Shown here in pieces: positions 1 through 5,964 of a stretch of 14,603 bases of DNA (position 1 is the stretch's first letter; each line of letters starts with the position of its first letter). Source of the stretch: an uncultured Pseudomonadota bacterium (lineage in GTDB: Bacteria > Pseudomonadota > Alphaproteobacteria > RUG11792); the NCBI GenBank assembly GCA_902773285.1, contig CACYDS010000091.1:1-14603 (forward strand), written 5' to 3'. Position numbers and translations under genes: made by a program. The notes below the pieces were generated by a model. The model was not told where the DNA came from and did no database searches. It saw nothing but the letters and a program-made list of their open reading frames with translations.

Positions 1-807
1 ATAGCCTTCGTATAGGTTTGCAAACAGCACAGGCGTACTTTCTTCTTTTTCAGACACTTTTGGCATATCATCGCAAATGACAACTGGATAGCCCAAAAGC
101 GTATCCGGAATGCCGTGTGCAATCGAATTTTGCCACAGAAATTTGCCGTTTGTCCCATCCTTCAGCGTTCGGATGTGAGATGCAGCGTTGCGCGACATGA
201 TCCAAGTTGCATTTGCCAGATACTTCGACGGAAGTTTCTCCATCAGCTCAACAATCTTCGTATAATCAGTGATTTTGCCTGGTGTTCCTCCGACAATACC
301 TTCGATTTGGCGTGTTTTTTGTGCCCCAATTGATATGTCGTATTTTAAAATTCCCTTAGGTTGAGAAATGCCATCCCCGAATAAAAATGACCTATTTTCC
401 GAAGCAGCCATCTGCATCGTTATTTTATCATGAATAAACTCTTCGACATTAGCGGTGTCATCCTCAAGTAGAGTGTGCGAAACTCGTGGTTTTGCAAAAA
501 GTTGATGTAAATGTATAGATACTTTCGAAATCGCAGATATTTCATCACACTTTATAAGCTCGTCCGTTATCCATCCAGACGCTTCAGAATCGTTTGTATC
601 CACGACAACATCGAGTCTATCGTTGGATGTATAAGTCACTTTCGCAAGCGATTTTATAGGACTCAAAATTTGAATTTTGTTCGTTATAGAGTCCGAAATT
701 GAGGTCGGCAGTTCAATCGTTGCTTGATCATTCTGATTTCCTCTTAAGAAATTCAAAAATTTTTTAGAGTCAGTATTTGCATTTTGGTTATCAATAAATA
801 CATTCAT
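1..807 (-). CDS. HK97-fold phage or GTA major capsid protein, C-terminus beyond window
   Basis: Reading the minus strand from the ATG at 807-805 gives 269 open codons running off the window edge. Family features include GWITDE, FAKPRVSHTLLEDD, a FLFGDG...PKGIL block, the WIMSRNAASHIRTLKD segment, LWQ, and GYPVVICDDMP near the cut end. Together these are the signature order of the HK97-type capsid family (PF05065), which forms the icosahedral head of tailed phages and gene transfer agents. A Shine-Dalgarno (AAGGAGA, complement of 813-819) lies just upstream. Only about 30 residues precede the capsid core, where most relatives carry a delta (scaffolding) domain of about 100 residues. An in-frame stop at 837-835 rules out a longer start. 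A protease or portal gene would normally be upstream, but a tRNA is there instead. The family call is firm; whether it is prophage remnant or GTA gene is open. Confidence 0.88.
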   Translation of the reverse strand, partial: MNVFIDNQNANTDSKKFLNFLRGNQNDQATIELPTSISDSITNKIQILSPIKSLAKVTYTSNDRLDVVVDTNDSEASGWITDELIKCDEISAISKVSIHLHQLFAKPRVSHTLLEDDTANVEEFIHDKITMQMAASENRSFLFGDGISQPKGILKYDISIGAQKTRQIEGIVGGTPGKITDYTKIVELMEKLPSKYLANATWIMSRNAASHIRTLKDGTNGKFLWQNSIAHGIPDTLLGYPVVICDDMPKVSEKEESTPVLFANLYEGY

Positions 808-817
808 ATTTTTCTCC

Positions 818-846
818 TTGAAAATAAAAAAAGGTTAAACTAAAAT
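818..846 (+). promoter_or_regulatory. Sigma-70 type promoter for tRNA-Val
   Basis: TTGAAA (818-823), a 17-base spacer and TAAAAT (841-846) form a near-consensus promoter. Transcription would begin around 853, about 20 bases before the mature tRNA. The -35 hexamer touches the Shine-Dalgarno of the divergent capsid gene. Confidence 0.55.
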
Positions 847-872
847 CTTGATTAAGATCTTGAGAGTTTTAC

Positions 873-948
873 GGTCGCATAGCTCAGCTGGTAGAGCACT
901 GCGTTCACATCGCAGGCGTCACAGGTTCGAGTCCTGTTGCGACCACCA
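873..948 (+). tRNA. tRNA-Val (anticodon CAC)
   Basis: A complete 76-base cloverleaf with encoded CCA. The acceptor stem GGTCGCA pairs with TGCGACC (938-944). The D arm is GCTC/GAGC. The anticodon stem CTGCG/CGCAG encloses the loop TTCACAT with CAC at 906-908, reading GTG valine codons. The T arm ACAGG/CCTGT carries TTCGAGT. The discriminator is A945 and CCA is 946-948. It is intact, so if it ever served as a phage integration site the tRNA was restored. The phage-like gene lies on its 5' side, not the 3' side usual for integrases. Confidence 0.97.
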
Positions 949-983
949 TGTCCTCCCCGGATCTGATTTAAGGTTAGGACATG
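947..983 (+). terminator. Hairpin directly after the tRNA, possible terminator or processing signal
   Basis: CATGTCCT (947-954) and AGGACATG (976-983) are perfect 8-base inverted repeats with a 21-base loop, followed by ATTTTATTAT. The left arm begins inside the encoded CCA. The loop is long and the T run impure for a classical intrinsic terminator, so termination is only one reading. Confidence 0.35.
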
Positions 984-1072
984 ATTTTATTATCTGTCAA
1001 ATTTTAAAAAGTCCCATAAAATTTTAAATAATTTTTTTTAAGAAAGCATTTTCATGGATATCCCGAAATCGG

Positions 1073-1089
1073 TAATATACCGTATATTA
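1073..1089. repeat. 17-bp palindrome, operator-like
   Basis: TAATATAC-C-GTATATTA is a perfect inverted repeat with 8-base arms and one central base. It lies about 57 bases upstream of the Rrf2-like remnant. It could be an old operator or a chance AT-rich dyad. Confidence 0.4.
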
Positions 1090-1145
1090 AGACAATGTCA
1101 TTTTGTATTCTAGTAATAGAGTCAATAAAAAAACGCTGATAAAAA

Positions 1146-1235
1146 ATGACCAAAGAACGCAAGTATGGCATAAGAGCGATGCTTAAAATATGTTTGTTTT
1201 ATATAGCCCTATTCCTAAGATGCCGGTGGGTATAG
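1146..1235 (+). pseudogene. Probable remnant of an Rrf2/IscR-type regulator
   Basis: From ATG 1146 the frame reads MTKERKYGIRAML and then ends at a TAG (1233-1235) after 29 codons. This resembles the start of Rrf2-family regulators such as IscR and RirA, which begin like M-x-LT-x-KGRYA-x-RAMLDLA. That family senses Fe-S or iron status and typically sits directly upstream of iscS, exactly where this lies. Family members are about 150 residues long, but only about 100 codons of space remain before iscS. No frame continues with a recognisable second helix-turn-helix half, Cys cluster or GGGY wing. I read it as a decayed regulator. The match is short and could be chance. Confidence 0.35.
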
Positions 1236-1389
1236 AAGTACTAGAAATACTAAAGGGTACACTGTTGCATATTACTAGCGGAAAGACAAGAGAAAAACGG
1301 ATAACAAAATTGCAAAAAATAAAAATGGAAATGCGGGAAAAGTGGAATATTCGTTTGTTCTAATTTCACTATTTGCTTAATGAGACAAC

Positions 1390-1420
1390 TTGTGCGCTTT
1401 GTGGATAAAAAACGTATAAT
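1390..1420 (+). promoter_or_regulatory. Candidate promoter of the isc operon
   Basis: A perfect -10 TATAAT lies at 1415-1420. The best upstream hexamer is TTGTGC (1390-1395) with a 19-base spacer, which is long, so activator help or a weak -35 is likely. Transcription would start near 1427, giving a leader of about 20 bases containing the Shine-Dalgarno GAGGG (1436-1440). Confidence 0.4.
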
Positions 1421-1447
1421 GAATGCGTGATATTTGAGGGATGACTT

Positions 1448-2644
1448 ATGATATATCTCGACTATGCGGCTACGACGCCATGCGATGCGACAGTTTTGAA
1501 AGAAATGTTGCCTTATTTTACAAATGTTTTTGGTAATTCCAATTCGTTGCATAAATTTGGTATGGATGCGAAAGACGCTTTAGATATTGCGCGCACTCGC
1601 ATTGCCGAAGCTATAAACTCTGGTTTTGAAGAGATTATATTCACAAGTGGTGCTACAGAATCTATAAATATTGCCGTAGTCAGAACTATGAAGTCGTTGC
1701 AAAAATCTGGAAAAAACAAGTTCTTGACATTGGCGACTGAACATAAAGCGACGCTGACTGTTGCTAATGATCTGAAATCAAACGGGTTTGATATTGAATT
1801 TTTGCGGGTGAATTACGAAGGAATTTTGGAGATTGAGACATTAGAAAACTCATTGAATGATCAGGTGGGAATGTTATCGATATGCCATATAAACAATGAA
1901 ACAGGAACTATGCAAGACATTCGTAGCATTATTGAAATATGTCATAAACACAATGTTTTAGTGCATGTCGATGCGACTCAGTCTTTGGGGAAAACAAAAA
2001 TAGATGTTCAGGATATGGATATTGATTTTTTGAGTGCTTCTGGACATAAATTATATGCGCCTAAGGGGATTGGCGTTTTATTCTGCAAAAAGACGAATAT
2101 GAAGCATCTGAGAGTGCCGAAAGCTAATCCAGAAGTGGAGTTTGGGATTCGGGCGGGCACTGTGCCGGTGTGTCTTTGTGTCGGTATGGGCAAAGCGGTT
2201 GAAATTGCAAATAAAGACATAGATAAAAATTGGCAACACGCTCTGAAACTCAGAAAAATATTCGTGGATGGAATTGAATCACAACTGGATGAAATCTACA
2301 TCAACGGCTCCGAACAATCAAACTACCCCGGCATTATAAATATGAGCTTTAGAGGATGCGAGGGGGAAGCCCTTATGATGGAGGCAAAACGTATCGCTAT
2401 TTCTTCTGGATCTGCTTGTACTTCTAATATTTTGTCGATTTCCCATGTTTTGGATGCTATGGGGATTCCGGCGGATATTGCGCAATCATCGCTACGAATA
2501 ACTATAGGAAAAGACACGACTGAGGATAATATTGCAGTAGCTGTTGAAGATTTAGTTAATGCTACGAAAAAACTTCGAAATATGAGCCCAGTTTGGGATA
2601 TGATAAAAGCTGGAATTGATATAGATAGTGTGTTTAAGAGATAA
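1448..2644 (+). CDS. iscS: Cysteine desulfurase IscS
   Basis: 398 residues, close to the family's usual 404. A PLP enzyme that takes sulfur from cysteine and passes it as persulfide to the IscU scaffold, and to tRNA thiolation partners. Visible features are the N-terminal YLDYAATTP, His99 (TEHKA) stacking on PLP, Lys201 in SGHKLYAPKGIG forming the Schiff base, the persulfide Cys324 in SSGSACTS on a long mobile loop (group I), and a C-terminus (LRNMSPVWDMIKAGID) like the IscU-binding tail of classical IscS. The start ATG has GAGGG seven bases upstream. It heads an operon with iscU-iscA and ruvA. The usual Gly-Gly-Gly-Gln/His-Glu stretch before RxGT is replaced by NPEVEF (228-233), an odd substitution next to the PLP phosphate-binding Thr238. 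No fdx or hscBA is adjacent. Confidence 0.96.
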   Translation: MIYLDYAATTPCDATVLKEMLPYFTNVFGNSNSLHKFGMDAKDALDIARTRIAEAINSGFEEIIFTSGATESINIAVVRTMKSLQKSGKNKFLTLATEHKATLTVANDLKSNGFDIEFLRVNYEGILEIETLENSLNDQVGMLSICHINNETGTMQDIRSIIEICHKHNVLVHVDATQSLGKTKIDVQDMDIDFLSASGHKLYAPKGIGVLFCKKTNMKHLRVPKANPEVEFGIRAGTVPVCLCVGMGKAVEIANKDIDKNWQHALKLRKIFVDGIESQLDEIYINGSEQSNYPGIINMSFRGCEGEALMMEAKRIAISSGSACTSNILSISHVLDAMGIPADIAQSSLRITIGKDTTEDNIAVAVEDLVNATKKLRNMSPVWDMIKAGIDIDSVFKR

Positions 2645-2656
2645 AGGAACGATACT

Positions 2657-3364
2657 ATGAAATACAGTGAAAAAACACTAGAGTATTATGAAAATATCAA
2701 AAATATGGGCAGTTTGGATGAAGATTTGCCAAATGTTGGAACTGGCATTGTTGGATCGCCGTTATGTGGCGACGTTATGAAGTTGCAGTTAAGTTTTGAT
2801 GAGCAAGACAAAATAATTGATGCGAAGTTTAAGGTTTTTGGTTGTGTTTCTGCTATTGCTTCTATGGAGAAAGTGACTACATTGCTCAAAGGTATGAGTA
2901 TAGATGAGGCACTGCAAATAAAAAATGCGGATGTTGCAGACTCTCTTGCGTTGTCTGAAATAAAGAAACATTGTTCAGTGCTGGCAAAAGAAGCAATAGA
3001 GGCGGCGGTAAAAAATTATCAAGCAAAAAAAAATAAGGAGACTGATATGATAACAGTAAGTGAAAAAGCGGCATTCAAAATTAAGGAGTTGCTGACGGAG
3101 AATAAAAGCGTTGGAATAACGATATCTGTCGTCTCTGGAGGATGTTCCGGAATAGATTACTCTCTAGCATATGAAACTGAAGAAAATACCAATAAAGCAA
3201 AGATAACTATAAATGGTATAAACTTTTATTACGATCCGGCTCTTGAACTTCTGGTCAAAGGAACAACGATAGATATCGTTGAGAACAGTTTTGGTCACGG
3301 TTTTGTTGTCACTAATAAAAATCATGTCGGTTGTTGTCATTGTAACGGTAGTTGCGGCAGATGA
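2657..3364 (+). CDS. IscU scaffold joined in frame to an IscA/HesB domain
   Basis: 235 residues. Residues 1-126 are IscU, on which Fe-S clusters are built: Cys37 and Asp39 (PLCGD), Cys63 (FGCVSA), His105-Cys106 (KKHCSV), all at E. coli IscU numbering. Residues 131-235 are an A-type cluster carrier: Cys163 in GGCSG and Cys227/Cys229 near the end, plus extra Cys226 and Cys233. The join is a run of nine A's (3025-3033); reading it one base back gives TAA at 3034-3036, ending a normal-length IscU. AAGGAG (3035-3040) then stands six bases before an in-frame ATG (3047). One fused protein, two separate proteins or a mixture are all possible. The HscA-binding LPPVK of E. coli IscU is LSEIK here. AAGGA precedes the start at 2657, 12 bases after iscS. 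The stop overlaps the ruvA start. Confidence 0.9.
   Translation: MKYSEKTLEYYENIKNMGSLDEDLPNVGTGIVGSPLCGDVMKLQLSFDEQDKIIDAKFKVFGCVSAIASMEKVTTLLKGMSIDEALQIKNADVADSLALSEIKKHCSVLAKEAIEAAVKNYQAKKNKETDMITVSEKAAFKIKELLTENKSVGITISVVSGGCSGIDYSLAYETEENTNKAKITINGINFYYDPALELLVKGTTIDIVENSFGHGFVVTNKNHVGCCHCNGSCGR
3035..3049 (+). promoter_or_regulatory. Internal Shine-Dalgarno and ATG for free-standing IscA
   Basis: AAGGAG (3035-3040), a six-base spacer and ATG (3047-3049) form an excellent ribosome entry site inside the fused ORF, exactly where a typical IscA begins (MITVSEKAAFKIKELL). From here the product would be 105 residues, about the normal IscA length of 107. The stop codon of the minus-one frame (TAA 3034-3036) overlaps it, the usual layout of an iscU-iscA operon junction. 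Confidence 0.7.
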
Positions 3365-3939
3365 TAGCAAAACTAACTGGCACAGTCGATGCATTAATTG
3401 ATGATTCGATAATAATCGATGTAAACGGAGTCGGATATCGTGTATATGCAACGTCGTCTTTATTACAGAACAGTTTTGTTGGAACACAGATATCACTGCA
3501 AATCGAGCATATCATTAAGCAAGATGCACAATTTTTGTGTGGATTTCAGACAAAAGAGGAAGTTGGGGTATTTCGAGTTTTGTTGAATGTTCATGGAATT
3601 GGCGTACGTTCAGCATTGGCGATATTGTCGAGCTTATCAATAAGTGAAATAGCAACAGCTGTCGCAACGCAAGATGCAGTGCCGCTTAGCAGAGTTTCCG
3701 GGATCGGGAAAAAGACGGCAGAAAGGATTTTACTGGAACTGAAAGATAAAACCATATCAACTCTCAAAGATGTTATGCCGCAAAGTAATGAAAACATCAA
3801 TGATGCTATGCTTGGGCTTATTAGCCTGGGGTATCAAAAAAGCAATGTTGTTCCGTTGCTGCAAAAAATTTCGAAAGAGCTTGGATCTACTGCCTCGGCA
3901 AACGATCTTATATTGCGCGCGTTAAAAGAAATCCAATAG
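3361..3939 (+). CDS. ruvA: Holliday junction branch migration protein RuvA
   Basis: 192 residues against 203 in E. coli. RuvA tetramers bind four-way junctions and load the RuvB motor during recombination repair. The OB-fold domain is at residues 1-65 (MIAKLTGTVD, VNGVGYRVYA, DAQFLCGF). The helix-hairpin-helix domain follows, with motifs VHGIGVRSALAILS and VSGIGKKTAERILLELKD that grip the junction backbone. The C-terminal RuvB-binding domain is at about 145-192. I chose the ATG at 3361, which overlaps the upstream stop as ATGA and matches the family N-terminus; an in-frame TTG at 3352 is less likely. ruvB, often the next gene, is absent here, so ruvA has been separated from it and tied to Fe-S genes by translational coupling. 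Confidence 0.95.
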   Translation: MIAKLTGTVDALIDDSIIIDVNGVGYRVYATSSLLQNSFVGTQISLQIEHIIKQDAQFLCGFQTKEEVGVFRVLLNVHGIGVRSALAILSSLSISEIATAVATQDAVPLSRVSGIGKKTAERILLELKDKTISTLKDVMPQSNENINDAMLGLISLGYQKSNVVPLLQKISKELGSTASANDLILRALKEIQ

Positions 3940-4015
3940 TTTGGCTCAAAAGCTTTCAATCTAACCAATTGTCAAACAAAACGATTTTTGCTTCAGTGAA
4001 TGACTGATTATTCTT

Positions 4016-4609
4016 CTACGAACCAGCACTAATTGTTTTACATGCAGAATTTTCGTATGTGCATAATATGTTTACCCTTGTATTTCCGTGCCGGATTACG
4101 TATGTCGCATCCGCATATTCTTCATCTGATTCTGCAACAATGAGTAGGTTTTTTGATTTAAACAGCTCAAAAAATCTGCCAATTTGTTGGCATAGAAGTT
4201 CCTTCTTAGCGTATGGGGGGTCTAGGAAGACTAATATATCTGAGTGGTTTTCTCCAAATGTCAAAAATATACTATCTGGGACTTTTTCAGCTGATTGACA
4301 GATTGTCGCCGAAAATGGTGCGATTTGCAAAGATTGTATGTTTTGTTTTATGCAATCGATAGCTTTCTTATTAGAATCAATAAATACAACATTTTTGCAT
4401 CCAAAAGATACTGCCTCTATTCCTAGAGACCCAGAGCCTGCAAACAAGTCAATAACAAACGTCTTCTCGAAGTTAACGCAAAATCTATGGACAAGGACAT
4501 TAAAAACTGACTGTTTAACTATATCGGATGTAGGGCGTGTTGAGGATGTATCCGGCGCTATGATATATCGGCGCTTCAGCTTCCCTCCAATGATTCTGCA
4601 TTTCTTCAC
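4016..4609 (-). CDS. rsmD: 16S rRNA (guanine966-N2)-methyltransferase RsmD
   Basis: 197 residues, the normal length (198 in E. coli). It methylates G966 of 16S rRNA in the assembled small subunit using S-adenosylmethionine. Motifs are RIIGGKLKRR and the RPTSDIVKQSVFNVL segment at the N-terminus, the cofactor loop DLFAGSGSLGIEA, acidic VVFIDSN, and the catalytic LDPPYAKK. The start is GTG (4609-4607), overlapping the der stop as GTGA, so translation is probably coupled. It is the last gene of the yfgM-bamB-der-rsmD operon and converges on ruvA, with a 76-base gap between them. Confidence 0.93.
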   Translation of the reverse strand: MKKCRIIGGKLKRRYIIAPDTSSTRPTSDIVKQSVFNVLVHRFCVNFEKTFVIDLFAGSGSLGIEAVSFGCKNVVFIDSNKKAIDCIKQNIQSLQIAPFSATICQSAEKVPDSIFLTFGENHSDILVFLDPPYAKKELLCQQIGRFFELFKSKNLLIVAESDEEYADATYVIRHGNTRVNILCTYENSACKTISAGS

Positions 4610-5964
4610 CGCTTTTGCTCTCTAAATATGACCTTGACAGCTATATCTTCCAGACCAAACGATGATTTTAAATTATTTATAATATATCTTTCATGACCAG
4701 CTCGCATATTTGTTTTATTTGCAACGAATACCAAAAATGTGGGAGGCGCACTTCCGATTTGGGTGACGTATTTCAGTTTAAAATGAGCAGAGTTACTTTG
4801 CATAACCGTACTTTGATTGACAAAAGACAGCCAGTCATTTAGATCGGAAGTTTTTATCTTTTTTGCTTGTTTGTCGTATAAAGAAATAACTGTATGTAGC
4901 ATTTTGGATATGTTCTCACCATTTAATGCAGAAATGAACAAAAATGGGACATCTTTTAATTGAGCAAAACTGCGAGAAAAATTTCTCCTTAGAAATTCCG
5001 GCTTATCATTTTTCTTATAAGGGGTTTGGTCATATTTGTTAAATGCAATGACAAGCGCCTTCCCAGAATTGATTACATCAGAGGCAAGAGTCAAATCCTG
5101 TTTCTCAATTTCTCCAGCTATTAACGTTGTGGCATCTATTACTAGAATAACAGCATCTGCGCGCTTGTACGCATTTCTTGAATTTGCTACTGAAATTTTT
5201 TCTAACACGTCCTTGATGCGTGCTTTACGACGTATGCCGGGCGTGTCGATTATGCGAATCCGCCTATTATGGAATGCAAAATCAATTGATGAACTTTCAC
5301 GAGTAACTCCGGAAAAATCCGCAACAAGCTGGCGTTCCTCTCCTGTGATTCTATTAACGATAGTCGATTTTCCGACGTTTGGACGACCGACTATAGCTAG
5401 TTTGATAACGTTCTCCGTTAAGACTTGAGTATTTTCTTTTGGAAGTGTTTCTGGAATATATCGGTTTAGAACCTCATATAACTCTGATATCCCAATTCCG
5501 TGTTCGGCAGAGATCTTTACTACATCTCGAAATCCCAAGCTCATCGCATCTATGTAGGAATATTCTGCGGCTTTCTTTTCGCTTTTATTTACAGCCACTA
5601 CAACATTCTTGCCATTCTCCCGTAGTATCTTTGCTATCTCTTTATCATTCGGGGTTATACCGCTAACTCCATCTACAACAAACAAAATCAAATCTGAAAA
5701 CTTTATCATTTCTGACAATTTTATTTTAATGGCATTCATCAACTGTGGATTATTGCTGTTCTCGGAATAATCATACATTCCTGGAGTATCAAATATGGTA
5801 GCCTGTTTTCCGCAAATGTCTACCTTATTCTCCTTTATGTCTCGAGTTACTCCAGGCCTGTCGAAAGTTAAGGCGTCTCGGAATCCAGACATTCTATTAA
5901 ATAGTGTTGATTTGCCAACATTTGTGCAACCAATCAATGCGATTCTAAATTTATCCGATAGCAT
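4606..5964 (-). CDS. der: Ribosome assembly GTPase Der (EngA)
   Basis: 452 residues with the unique tandem GTPase layout. Domain 1 has G1 GCTNVGKST (12-20), switch region DRPGVTRD, G3 DTPG (59-62) and G4 NKSE (126-129). Domain 2 has G1 GRPNVGKST (193-201), G3 DTPG (240-243) and G4 NKYD (309-312). A KH-like C-terminal domain (about 370-452) carries KYVTQIGSAPPTF. Der is needed for late 50S subunit assembly. Domain 1 departs from consensus twice: Cys-Thr in place of Arg-Pro in the P-loop, and Glu for the guanine-specifying Asp in G4. Domain 2 is fully canonical. Its start lies inside the bamB 3' end (14-base overlap), and its stop overlaps the rsmD start. Confidence 0.96.
   Translation of the reverse strand: MLSDKFRIALIGCTNVGKSTLFNRMSGFRDALTFDRPGVTRDIKENKVDICGKQATIFDTPGMYDYSENSNNPQLMNAIKIKLSEMIKFSDLILFVVDGVSGITPNDKEIAKILRENGKNVVVAVNKSEKKAAEYSYIDAMSLGFRDVVKISAEHGIGISELYEVLNRYIPETLPKENTQVLTENVIKLAIVGRPNVGKSTIVNRITGEERQLVADFSGVTRESSSIDFAFHNRRIRIIDTPGIRRKARIKDVLEKISVANSRNAYKRADAVILVIDATTLIAGEIEKQDLTLASDVINSGKALVIAFNKYDQTPYKKNDKPEFLRRNFSRSFAQLKDVPFLFISALNGENISKMLHTVISLYDKQAKKIKTSDLNDWLSFVNQSTVMQSNSAHFKLKYVTQIGSAPPTFLVFVANKTNMRAGHERYIINNLKSSFGLEDIAVKVIFREQKR

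Larger units (their letters stand above)
949..1447. other. Intergenic region without an intact gene
   Basis: Between tRNA-Val and iscS no full-length gene is visible. The region holds the hairpin after the tRNA, a 17-bp palindrome at 1073-1089, a probable decayed Rrf2-type regulator starting at 1146, and a promoter-like element before iscS. A 57-codon ORF (1190-1363) with a Lys/Arg-rich C-terminal half overlaps the remnant in another frame; I see no Shine-Dalgarno for it and do not call it a gene. Confidence 0.6.

Noticed and set aside
511..702. Plus-strand ORF inside the capsid region (also 115-333)
   Set aside because: Both are antisense codon-register shadows of the minus-strand capsid gene, with basic low-information sequence.
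873..948. tRNA-Val as the attachment site of a prophage containing the capsid gene
   Set aside because: The phage gene is on the 5' side, no integrase is present and I found no repeat of the tRNA 3' end in the window.
1250..1552. 100-codon minus-strand ORF overlapping the start of iscS
   Set aside because: It overlaps the highly conserved N-terminus of IscS on the other strand, has no family features and lies partly over the regulator remnant; it is a shadow frame.
3991..4009. TCAGT-GAATG-ACTGA hairpin between convergent ruvA and rsmD as a two-way terminator
   Set aside because: The stem is only five pairs with no GC-rich core and no clean T run on either side.
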